Program-made: the position numbers and the translations under genes
The notes under the pieces: generated by a model
What the model was told of the DNA's origin: nothing
The model's database searches: none
Seen by the model: the letters and a program-made list of their open reading frames with translations, nothing else
Origin: Actinospica durhamensis
GTDB taxonomy: Bacteria; Actinomycetota; Actinomycetes; Streptomycetales; Catenulisporaceae
Direction of reading: 5' to 3'
Length of the DNA stretch: 36,383 nucleotides
Assembly (NCBI RefSeq): GCF_018139695.1
Contig: NZ_JAGSOG010000061.1
Coordinates: 1 to 36,383, forward strand
Shown: positions 25,011 to 31,759 of the stretch, piece after piece
How the letters are laid out: each line of letters starts with the position of its first letter
Position numbering within the stretch: position 1 is the stretch's first letter

Positions 25011-25244
25011 GGCGGGCTCCCTCCATGGCCGCGGCCGCTTCGGCGGGCGCGCGGATGCGGAGGGCGGCCGGGGGCGAGCCCGGCTCCGCGTCCGCGTGCG
25101 CGGTGGGCTCGCGGACGCGGCGACGCGAGTCCTGCCGGCGGCGCGGCGTGGCTCGGCCAGACGCGGCGTGGCTCGGCCACGCGGACGGCAGGCCGAGTGG
25201 TCCGCCCACCGCGCCGGGCAGGACTCCTGACGATGTCGCAGCCA

Positions 25245-25273
25245 CGATGCGCCATCGGCCGACGCCCCGTCAA
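25245..25273 (-). promoter_or_regulatory. Possible promoter of the beta-helix protein gene
   Basis: On the minus strand TTGACG (25273-25268) is a good -35. At 17-18 nt lies GCATCGT, a poor -10. The -35 touches the DasR-like palindrome, which would allow repression by occlusion. Confidence 0.35.
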
Positions 25274-25288
25274 GGGGTCTAGACCATT
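25273..25288. promoter_or_regulatory. DasR-box-like (dre) palindrome GGTCTAGACC
   Basis: The 16-bp site centres on the perfect palindrome GGTCTAGACC (25276-25285). Compared with the DasR box (A-S-TGGTCTAGACCA-S-T), 14 of 16 positions agree. DasR is the GntR-type regulator of aminosugar and chitin use in actinomycetes. The site is ~265 bp before the secreted beta-helix gene and overlaps its putative -35. The 25011-25467 gap otherwise holds this promoter region and the MITE-like element. Confidence 0.5.
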
Positions 25289-25302
25289 TCCCCGAACTCC
25301 GG

Positions 25303-25471
25303 CTAGGCCGTGTCTTCGAACCAGCGTCGGATCAGGCCGCGGCGTCTGACGCGTGCGCTCGCAAGGCGCCGGGCCGTGCGCATACTCGGTCGTCTGTAAG
25401 CGGTCCGGCAACGCCGCGAGCGTGCGTGGCAGGCGTCGCGGCCCCGGCGATGGTTCGAAGACACGGCCTAG
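25303..25471. mobile_element. MITE-like element with 21-bp perfect inverted ends and CTAG target
   Basis: The ends 25303-25323 and 25451-25471 are perfect reverse complements (CTAGGCCGTGTCTTCGAA... and its mirror). The inside is also imperfectly self-complementary, so the 169 bp can fold into one long hairpin. CTAG at both outer ends fits a 4-bp target duplication like the YTAR targets of IS5-type elements. No ORF is inside, so it would be a non-autonomous miniature element. The stop codon (TAG) of the gene at 25468-26031 lies in the right-hand CTAG; a single CTAG would also give that stop, so the gene was not truncated. A strong terminator hairpin is the alternative reading. Confidence 0.7.
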
Positions 25472-26031
25472 GGCGTGCGATCCACGCCCAGCCAGCGGCC
25501 GCTGGTCAGGATCTCCATGAAGAAGGCTTCGAACAGCCGCAGCGCCGCGGCCGCCGTCGTCGCGGTACGGAACGACGACGCCGTGCCCTCACACCGTTCT
25601 CGGGCCGCGAGGGTGGCCGCCCGCTGGGCCAGCCGGTAGCCGTCCGCGCTGGGGAACACCCAGGAGGCGGGCAGCACCGTGGGGTCCGGCGCGTGCGTCG
25701 GCACCAGGCCGCGGGTGAGCAGCAGGCTCGCCACGAGCTGCTCCGCCAGGCTCGGCGTGCGGCGCGGGTCGCGGTCGAACTCACGGCACACGGTGTTCCA
25801 GTCGCGCACGAAGCGGGATCTGTCGCGCACGGTCAGCGGCAGGACGCGCAGTTCGTCCACCGCCGTGACGGGACTCGGCAGGCCGGCCGGCCTCGGTCCG
25901 GGGCCGCGCAGCCGGTACCAGTCGATGTCGGTGTTCCGGGTGAGATCGGCGAACTCCCGGTCGAAGCGCCTGTCGCGTAGGAGGCGTGTTCGGCTCATCG
26001 CATCGCAGTACCCGATGAAACGATGGATCAT
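25468..26031 (-). CDS. Hypothetical protein, third gene of a small tight operon
   Basis: A 187-residue soluble protein with no family I recognise. It is rich in Arg/Asp in the first third (TRLLRDRRFDREFADL) and mainly helical, ending in a segment with LRLFEAFFMEILTSGRWLGV. No signal peptide or membrane span. Starts are ATG 26031 or ATG 25998 (MSRTRLL); neither has a clear ribosome site. It follows the 74-residue ORF by 15 nt. Its stop codon is formed by the CTAG border of the MITE-like element. No function is assigned. Confidence 0.6.
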   Translation of the reverse strand: MIHRFIGYCDAMSRTRLLRDRRFDREFADLTRNTDIDWYRLRGPGPRPAGLPSPVTAVDELRVLPLTVRDRSRFVRDWNTVCREFDRDPRRTPSLAEQLVASLLLTRGLVPTHAPDPTVLPASWVFPSADGYRLAQRAATLAARERCEGTASSFRTATTAAAALRLFEAFFMEILTSGRWLGVDRTP

Positions 26032-26046
26032 GCGCGGCGTGCGGAG

Positions 26047-26271
26047 TCAACGTGCTCGGTACCGCGCGAGGGCGAGCAGGTCGACGCGGCGGACGAGTTG
26101 CGAGGAGACGAGCGCGCGGGCCCCGTGCTCCGCGACGAGTTCCGAGGCGCGCCGCAGCAGGCCGCGCCGGTCGAGAACGGGGACCACCTGCTCCAGGGCG
26201 TGCGGGGCGGGGGCGGGAAGTTCGTCCCGGCAGGCCTGGAGCAGGTCGCGTCGCGTCCGGCTCGCGGACAC
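26047..26271 (-). CDS. Small hypothetical protein (74 aa)
   Basis: A charged helical protein (SASRTRRDLLQACRDELPAP, then VLDRRGLLRRASELVAEHGA) with no recognised domain. GTG 26271 begins only 2 nt after the stop of the 77-residue gene upstream, which supports translational coupling and argues that it is real. The next gene follows after 15 nt. Function unknown. Confidence 0.5.
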   Translation of the reverse strand: MSASRTRRDLLQACRDELPAPAPHALEQVVPVLDRRGLLRRASELVAEHGARALVSSQLVRRVDLLALARYRAR

Positions 26272-26273
26272 GG

Positions 26274-26507
26274 TCAGCCCGCGGCGTCCACGGAGTCGGC
26301 TTCGGGTGCGTCCTCGCCCGGCAGAGTGTTGAGGGCGACGGCCATCGTGTTCAAGGCCACGGCGATCGTGGCGTGGGCTAGGGCGAGCGCGGTGTGTTCC
26401 TGCAGCGCGGTGGTCCCGAACCCGGCCACGTGGGCGTTCGCCAGGTGTTCCCTGGCTTCGTCGATGTGCTCTTTGGAGGTCATCTCGCGCGGGTCGACGG
26501 CAGGCAT
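26274..26507 (-). CDS. Small hypothetical protein (77 aa), first gene of the trio
   Basis: ATG 26507 is preceded by GAGGAGAACG on the minus strand, a good ribosome site. The protein is an acidic helical segment (TSKEHIDEAREHLANAHVAG) followed by an Ala/Leu-rich helix (ALALAHATIAVALNTMAVAL) and an acidic tail. The longer open frame upstream lacks similarity and covers the divergent promoter region. No family is recognised. It heads a three-gene minus-strand unit, divergent from the L,D-transpeptidase-like gene. Confidence 0.55.
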   Translation of the reverse strand: MPAVDPREMTSKEHIDEAREHLANAHVAGFGTTALQEHTALALAHATIAVALNTMAVALNTLPGEDAPEADSVDAAG

Positions 26508-26670
26508 CAGGGCGTTCTCCTCGGTTGCGCGGCGGGAACCGCGGCGATCACGTACGCACGGGTGACCGGGTTCGCCCGTCCCATGCGCCGCGACGGCTAT
26601 GATCATCATGCCGGTGACGGTCTGACGTGGGCCCGGTGGCGTCGACCGGTTGCGATCAGAAAGGCTCTCC

Positions 26671-27462
26671 GTGCGTCCGTTTCTCCGCGCCGCGTCGGCT
26701 CTCGCCGTGGTCGGTGCCTTGACCTCGGGATGCGCGGCAGCCGATCGCACGGTGCGCAGTGCCGACGAGTCCGAGTCCTCGATCTCGCCCGCGACCGCGG
26801 TCTCCTCCGCCTCGTCTGCGCCCTCGTCCTCACCCTCCGCCTCGCCCTCGTCCACCGACAGCACGGCGCCGGCGTCCGGGCCGCTGCCGGATCTGGGGCC
26901 TGCGACACTCGCAGAGATCCCGGCGGACAGCGACCAGGTCGTCGAGGTGGTCGGGGCGGGCGTGAACTCGCCGGACTCGACTCTGGTGCTCTATCAGCGG
27001 ACCGCGTCCGGCTGGCAGGCCGGGGCGCAGTGGGCTGCGCACAACGCGCTGCACGGCTGGACCGAGCACAAGCAGCAGGGCGACCTGCGCAGCCCGATCG
27101 GCGTGTTCGGGCTGACCGACGCCGGGGGTTTCGACCCGAACCCGGGCTCCAAGCTGCCGTACTACCGCTCGGACGACTTCGTCATAGGCGGCCGCGGCTT
27201 CGAGGGCGAGTCGCTGGCGGGTTCCTTCGACTACGTCATAGCGATCAACTACAACCGGAAGGCCGGCGTCTCCCCGCTCGACGACACCTACCCGCTGGGC
27301 TGGGAGCGGGGCACCGGCGTGTGGATCCACGTCGACCACGGCGGGCCGACGCACGGGTGCGTGAGCATTCCCAAGCAGGACATCGTCACGCTGCGCGGCC
27401 TGCTCGATCCGTCCCTGCATCCGGTGATCGTCATGGGGGACGCCGCCGATCTGGCGCGCTGA
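26671..27462 (+). CDS. Exported L,D-transpeptidase (YkuD)-like protein
   Basis: About 263 residues. The signal sequence (residues 1-20) is followed by a lipobox-like LTSGC with Cys21, though Thr at -3 is unusual for a lipoprotein. Residues ~35-75 are a Ser/Ala/Pro-rich linker and ~90-263 the catalytic part. Its end has VDHGGPTHGCVSI with Cys230 as nucleophile and a His two residues before, the YkuD HxxGxxxHGC signature. YkuD enzymes make 3-3 peptidoglycan cross-links or attach proteins to the wall. GTG 26671 follows AGAAAGG; TTG 26650 is an alternative. It is divergent from the small unknown operon and 200 bp ahead of the lanthipeptide genes. It is probably not part of that cluster. Confidence 0.8.
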   Translation: MRPFLRAASALAVVGALTSGCAAADRTVRSADESESSISPATAVSSASSAPSSSPSASPSSTDSTAPASGPLPDLGPATLAEIPADSDQVVEVVGAGVNSPDSTLVLYQRTASGWQAGAQWAAHNALHGWTEHKQQGDLRSPIGVFGLTDAGGFDPNPGSKLPYYRSDDFVIGGRGFEGESLAGSFDYVIAINYNRKAGVSPLDDTYPLGWERGTGVWIHVDHGGPTHGCVSIPKQDIVTLRGLLDPSLHPVIVMGDAADLAR

Positions 27463-27595
27463 ACAAGCCGCGCGCCTCGCGTCCCGCTCCACGACATCCC
27501 GCTCCACGCCTCATCACCCGCGTTGACCTGGCCCTAGCCGCCGGGTGAGTCGGCACTCAACCATTGCTGAACCGCGGCCGCCCAGTCTGGGCATC

Positions 27596-27632
27596 GCCGG
27601 TCGGGCCGTGTCCAGGCCCGGCGCCGACCGGC
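27596..27632 (+). promoter_or_regulatory. Structured 5' region ahead of precursor 1
   Basis: GCCGGTCGG (27596-27604) pairs perfectly with CCGACCGGC (27624-27632), and the 19-nt loop contains more GC-rich pairing. It ends 21 nt before the ribosome site of precursor 1, within the 203-bp gap that must hold the lanthipeptide promoter. It could be a 5'-UTR stem or an operator. No clear -35/-10 pair was found. Confidence 0.4.
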
Positions 27633-27665
27633 AGCCATCCGCAACGGATCAGCGAAGGAGAGACC

Positions 27666-27812
27666 ATGGTCGAGAACGAGATCGTGATCGGCGTCGAGGC
27701 GTCCGCCTCGGTTCTGGACATCCAGGGCCTGACGCCTGAGGCGCCGCTCAAGAGCGTCTGCGTCAGCCTGCTCAGCGTCATCGAGGGCACCGGCGGCGGC
27801 GGGGGCAAGTAG
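27666..27812 (+). CDS. lanA: Class III lanthipeptide precursor 1
   Basis: A 48-residue peptide. ATG 27666 follows GAAGGAG at 27654-27660. The leader contains VLDIQ (residues 16-20), the helix motif (consensus like LxDLQ) that class III synthetases bind. The putative core has Ser30, Cys32, Ser34, Ser37 and Thr42 in KSVCVSLLSVIEGTG and ends in a GGGGGK tail. The SxxS pair is present, but the only Cys is before it, not after it as in SapB- or labyrinthopeptin-type cores. Pro27 precedes the Ser/Cys block and could mark leader removal by a prolyl-oligopeptidase-type protease. It is the first gene of the unit with the transporter and both LanKC genes; a strong hairpin follows the stop. Precursor identity is well supported; ring pattern is unknown. 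Confidence 0.85.
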   Translation: MVENEIVIGVEASASVLDIQGLTPEAPLKSVCVSLLSVIEGTGGGGGK

Positions 27813-27822
27813 CCCGCGGCTC

Positions 27823-27850
27823 GGGGGCGGCCCGCGCACAGGCCGCCCCC
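27823..27850 (+). terminator. Hairpin between precursor 1 and the transporter (attenuator)
   Basis: GGGGGCGGCC (27823-27832) and GGCCGCCCCC (27841-27850) pair perfectly over 10 bp with an 8-nt loop, starting 10 nt after the precursor stop. There is no U-tract. In lanthipeptide operons such a partial terminator or 3' stabilising stem raises precursor mRNA over enzyme mRNA. Confidence 0.8.
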
Positions 27851-27892
27851 GCACGCTCCGATCCGCCCGCCGAGGAGCCGAGGAGGCAGGAA

Positions 27893-29167
27893 TTGTCAGG
27901 GGACGCGCAGGACTCCGAGGGCGCCGCGAGCGGCCCCCTCCCACGGCTCGAGCACATCAGGGACTTCCGTCTGCTGTGGGTGGGCGGCCTGCTGGCCGGG
28001 CTCGGCGCGCAGATGTCGATACTCGCGCTGCCGCTGCTGGTGCTGCGGCGGACGGGATCCGCGGTCGAGGCGGGCATGGTCGGCAGCGTGGCGCTGATCG
28101 CCCTCCTGGCCGGGATGCTGCCCGGCGGGGCGCTGGCCGACGTGGTCGAGCGTCGCAGGCTGCTGCTGCTCTGCTCGTTCGGCAGCATGCTGGCCGCCGG
28201 GGCCCTCGCCCTGTCCGTCTTCCTGGGCGCGGCGCAACTGCCGCTGGTCCTGCTGGTGGCGGCGTTCGGCGCGGTGATCAACAGTGTGGACGGCCCGGCC
28301 GCGCTCGGCCTGCTGCGGGCCGTGATCCCGCCGGAGCTGTTCGGCGCCGCGGCTTCGCGGATGCAGGCCAGGGCCGCCGCGGCCCGGGTGATCGGCCCTC
28401 TGCTCGGCGGCGCGCTGTTCGCGCTGGATCCGGCGCTGCCCTTCACGGGTGAGGCCGTGTGCCTGCTGCTCTCGATCGCCTGCCTGGCCCTGGTCAGGAC
28501 GCGCTCCGCGCCGAGCCCGGGTGGCGCCGCGTTCTCCAGGACCTCGCTGCTGGCCGGCTTCGCGTTTCTGTGGGACCGGCCCTACCTGCGCACGGTCCTG
28601 CTGGTCTTCGGCCTCGGGATGAACGCCGCGTTCGGTGCCCTGATGTTCGTGGTGGTGGCCGTGGCCTCGCACCGCGGCGGGTCCGGTCTCGACGGCGGCA
28701 CCGTGGTCTCGCTCACCGCCGTCGGCTCGCTCACCGGGTCGCTGCTCGCGCCGCGGGTGCCGGACCGGCTGCGGCCGGGAACGCGTATCAGCTGCGTGTC
28801 CTGGGCGTGCGCGCTGCTCGCCGCGCTGCTGCCGATCAGCCGCAATCCCCTCTACAGCGGCGGGTTGTGCGCACTGTGCGTCGCGGTCGCGAGCGTGGCC
28901 GGGATCAGTTTCCTGACGACGCTGGTGACGGTCACGCCCGACGACCTGATCGGGCGGGTCCAGAGCGCGGCGGGTCTGCTCTCTTCGCTGGTCCAGCCTC
29001 TGGCGCCGCTGGCCGGCGGCGCGTTGCTGACCGCGTGGGGCGATGCGGCCACGTACCGCGTGCTGGCCGTGGTGTTCGTGGTCTGCGCGGTCGTCCTGGC
29101 GACGGCCCCGTCCGTACGCGGCGCGCCCGCTGCCGTGCGCGGCCGCCGGCTTCCGGCCACCGGCTGA
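27893..29167 (+). CDS. MFS transporter (probable lanthipeptide exporter)
   Basis: A 424-residue membrane protein with about twelve hydrophobic segments. The cytoplasmic loop GGALADVVERRRLLLL is the MFS loop 2-3 motif (G-x-L-A-D-x-x-x-R-R), and the second half repeats the fold. It resembles the MFS_1/DHA3-like efflux group with LWVGGLLAGLGAQMSILALP near the start. TTG 27893 follows AGGAGG at 27881-27886. It lies between precursor 1 and LanKC 1. Export of the mature lanthipeptide(s) or self-protection is the natural guess; class III loci more often use ABC transporters. Confidence 0.85.
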   Translation: MSGDAQDSEGAASGPLPRLEHIRDFRLLWVGGLLAGLGAQMSILALPLLVLRRTGSAVEAGMVGSVALIALLAGMLPGGALADVVERRRLLLLCSFGSMLAAGALALSVFLGAAQLPLVLLVAAFGAVINSVDGPAALGLLRAVIPPELFGAAASRMQARAAAARVIGPLLGGALFALDPALPFTGEAVCLLLSIACLALVRTRSAPSPGGAAFSRTSLLAGFAFLWDRPYLRTVLLVFGLGMNAAFGALMFVVVAVASHRGGSGLDGGTVVSLTAVGSLTGSLLAPRVPDRLRPGTRISCVSWACALLAALLPISRNPLYSGGLCALCVAVASVAGISFLTTLVTVTPDDLIGRVQSAAGLLSSLVQPLAPLAGGALLTAWGDAATYRVLAVVFVVCAVVLATAPSVRGAPAAVRGRRLPATG

Positions 29168-29180
29168 CAGGAGAGGCATC

Positions 29181-31712
29181 ATGTCGGATCAGCACCAGGC
29201 TCTTCTCTACGCGGTGGCGGACCACCGCTACTTCGAGACCCCGAGCCGTCTGGCGGACGACGGCGAGCGCTACCCGTGGGCGGACGGTCCGATTCCGCCG
29301 GGCTGGATCCGGGCCGATCAGGGCCTGTGGACGAGCCTCAGGCCGGCCGGGGCCGAGCCGGTCGAACAGGGATGGAAGATCCACCTTTCGGCGACGCCGC
29401 ACACGGCCGGGCTCACGCTCGAGCGCGCCGGCGCCGTGCTGCTCAAGCGCGGGGTGCCGTTCAAGTTCCTGCGCAGCCGACGCGCGGTGGAACTGTTCTC
29501 CGGCAAGCAGATGCACCGGGCCGCGAGCGGCAAGTTCCTCGCCGCCTATCCGCCCGACGAGACCTGGCTGCCCGAGTTGCTCGACGCGCTGGTGGCCGCC
29601 GTCGACGGGCTGCCGGGTCCGTACATCCTCAGCGATCTGCGGATCGGCGGCGGACCGGTGCACGTGCGGTACGGCGCCTTCGTGGAGCTGTGGTGCGAGG
29701 ACGCGGACGGCGTGGCGGTACCTGCGCTGCGTGATCCGAGCGGCCGGCTCGTCCCGGACGCGCGCGGCGCGGTGTACCGCACGCCGCAGTGGGTGAACCC
29801 GCCCCCGGAACTCGAGCCGCATCTGCTCGCGCGGACGCGGGCCCGCGACGACGACTTCCCGTACGCGGTGCGCAAGGCGCTGCACTTCTCCAACGCGGGC
29901 GGCATCTACCTGGCCGATCATCGGGTGACCGGGCGTCAGGTGGTGCTGCGGGAGGCGCGGCCCTTCGCCGGTCTCGACGGGCTCGGCGACGCCCTGGAAC
30001 GGCTGCACCGCGAATACCGCACCCTGCTGACGCTGCGCGGGCTGGACTGCGTGCCCGAGGTCCACGGTCTGCACACGGTGTGGGAGCACACCTACCTCGT
30101 CGAGGAGTACATCGAGGGGCGCACGCTGCTGGAGGAGATGGTCGAGCGCCACCCCGTGGCGGGCCGGGACTGCGGTCCCGAAGCGCTGCGCTCGTACGCG
30201 CGCTGGGCCGAGTCGGTGGCCGCGAGCCTGCGCCGCGCCCTGGACGCGATCCACGGACGCGGGGTGTGCTTCCGCGACGTGCACCCGTCCAACATCATCG
30301 TGCGCCCGGACGGTTCGGTGGCGCTCGTCGACTTCGAATATGCGAGCACGATCGACGACCCGGACCTGGCGCGGGTCGGCGCCCGCGGGTTCCGGGCCCC
30401 GGCTGGAGCGACCGGCGTCGAGGCGGACGCGTACGGGGTGTGGGCGACCTCGCTCGCCATGCTGATGCCGATCACGGAGATGATCGAGTTCGCGCCGGAG
30501 AAGGCGGCGGTGCTCGAAGCGGCTGCCGCGGAGCGCTTCGGCCTGGCCGGCGCGGGGTGGCCGCGCCGACCCGACGTCGGAGCGGCAGTGACGCCCGACG
30601 CCGCCGAGGTGCCCGACCCGGTCGACGACTGGCCCGCCCTGCGCGAGCTGCTGATCGTGGGTATCCACGCGTGTGCGACCCCTGATCGGGAGGACCGGCT
30701 CTTCCCGGCCGACTGGGCCGTGTTCGAGCAGGGCGGCCACACCGTCGCGCACGGTGCCGCAGGCGTGCTCCTCGCCCTGGCCCGGACCGGCGCACCGGTC
30801 CCCGCGCACTACCTCGACTGGCTGGTGGCGGCATGTCGGCGGGCTCGGACCGGAATACCGCGCGGCCTGTACGACGGGCTGTACGGCTCGGCCCTCGTGC
30901 TCGACGAACTCGGGCGGCGACAGGAGGCGCGCGAAACGCTCGACCGGGCCGGTGCGGCCGGCTTCGCGCCGCACGCCGGCATCCACAGCGGCCAGGCCGG
31001 CGCCGCGCTGGCGTACTGCCACTTCGCCGAGAGCGCGCAGGACTCGGCGCTTCTGGACGAGGCCGTGCGCGTGGGCGAGCGCCTGGACGCCCTCGCGCGC
31101 GGTGAGACGCCGGACGGTGCTGGTCGCCTGATCGCCCCGACCCGCGCCGGACTTCTGCTCGGCTTCAGCGGCGCGGCCGTGCTGCACCTGCGACTGCACG
31201 ACCTCACCGGCGAGCGCCGATGGCTCCTCGCGGCGCGGCGGGCTCTGGCTCACGACGTCGAACACTGCGTCGTCATGCCCGACGGCACGGTCATGGTCCG
31301 GCAGGGCCACCGGCACCTGCCGTATCTGGACGAGGGAAGCTGCGGCATCGCGCTCGTCGCCCGCGACTACCTCGACCGGGCCGAGGATCCGTCCCTCGCC
31401 GCGCTCATCGATCGCGTCCGCCCTCTGGCTGCCGGCGATTTCGTGCGCGAGCCGGGTCTGTTGCGCGGCCGGGCCGGCCTGGTCGCGGCGCTGGCCGTAC
31501 TCGGGCCGGAGGGCTGCGAACAGGAGATGGCACGTTCCGTGCGCGCCCTGTCCTGGCACGCGGTGCGCCATCGCGGGGGAGTGCTGTTTCCCGGCTACGG
31601 CCTGCAGAAACTCTCGGCCGACCTGGCCAGCGGCTCGGCGGGCGTGCTGCTCGCGCTGCACACGGTCTTCGACGGCAAGGGCGAGCGGGCCGGTCTCCTG
31701 CCCGCGATCTGA
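29181..31712 (+). CDS. lanKC: Class III lanthionine synthetase LanKC 1
   Basis: An 843-residue three-domain enzyme. Residues ~20-200 are the lyase domain (EQGWKIHLSATPHTA, PFKFLRS, SGKFLAAYPPDE), which removes phosphate. Residues ~225-420 are the Ser/Thr kinase: the FSNAGGIYLA loop, catalytic Asp366 and Asn371 in FRDVHPSNIIV, and metal-binding Asp384 in LVDFE. Residues ~510-843 are a LanC-like cyclase (AHGAAGVLLALA, GSCGIALVA, GSAGVLLAL) without the Cys/Cys-His zinc ligands, placing it in class III rather than IV. Unusually the position of the kinase ATP-anchoring Lys (VLKEARP in relatives, as I recall them) is Arg257 (VLREARP). ATG 29181 has GGAGAGG upstream and is 13 nt after the MFS stop; the frame is open further upstream. 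It modifies a precursor peptide in the cytoplasm; which one is not known. Confidence 0.92.
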   Translation: MSDQHQALLYAVADHRYFETPSRLADDGERYPWADGPIPPGWIRADQGLWTSLRPAGAEPVEQGWKIHLSATPHTAGLTLERAGAVLLKRGVPFKFLRSRRAVELFSGKQMHRAASGKFLAAYPPDETWLPELLDALVAAVDGLPGPYILSDLRIGGGPVHVRYGAFVELWCEDADGVAVPALRDPSGRLVPDARGAVYRTPQWVNPPPELEPHLLARTRARDDDFPYAVRKALHFSNAGGIYLADHRVTGRQVVLREARPFAGLDGLGDALERLHREYRTLLTLRGLDCVPEVHGLHTVWEHTYLVEEYIEGRTLLEEMVERHPVAGRDCGPEALRSYARWAESVAASLRRALDAIHGRGVCFRDVHPSNIIVRPDGSVALVDFEYASTIDDPDLARVGARGFRAPAGATGVEADAYGVWATSLAMLMPITEMIEFAPEKAAVLEAAAAERFGLAGAGWPRRPDVGAAVTPDAAEVPDPVDDWPALRELLIVGIHACATPDREDRLFPADWAVFEQGGHTVAHGAAGVLLALARTGAPVPAHYLDWLVAACRRARTGIPRGLYDGLYGSALVLDELGRRQEARETLDRAGAAGFAPHAGIHSGQAGAALAYCHFAESAQDSALLDEAVRVGERLDALARGETPDGAGRLIAPTRAGLLLGFSGAAVLHLRLHDLTGERRWLLAARRALAHDVEHCVVMPDGTVMVRQGHRHLPYLDEGSCGIALVARDYLDRAEDPSLAALIDRVRPLAAGDFVREPGLLRGRAGLVAALAVLGPEGCEQEMARSVRALSWHAVRHRGGVLFPGYGLQKLSADLASGSAGVLLALHTVFDGKGERAGLLPAI

Positions 31713-31759
31713 GCCCGGCTGTTCCGCCATCGCCATCAGCCCCCTGAAGGAGGGACTCC

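Noticed and set aside
27564-27665. N-terminal extension of precursor 1 from ATG 27564
   Set aside because: No ribosome site and a Pro/Gly/Arg-rich sequence unlike a leader; ATG 27666 has GAAGGAG at 5-nt spacing.
31713-31759. Possible third precursor between the two LanKC genes
   Set aside because: The gap is only 47 bp and holds just the ribosome site of LanKC 2.
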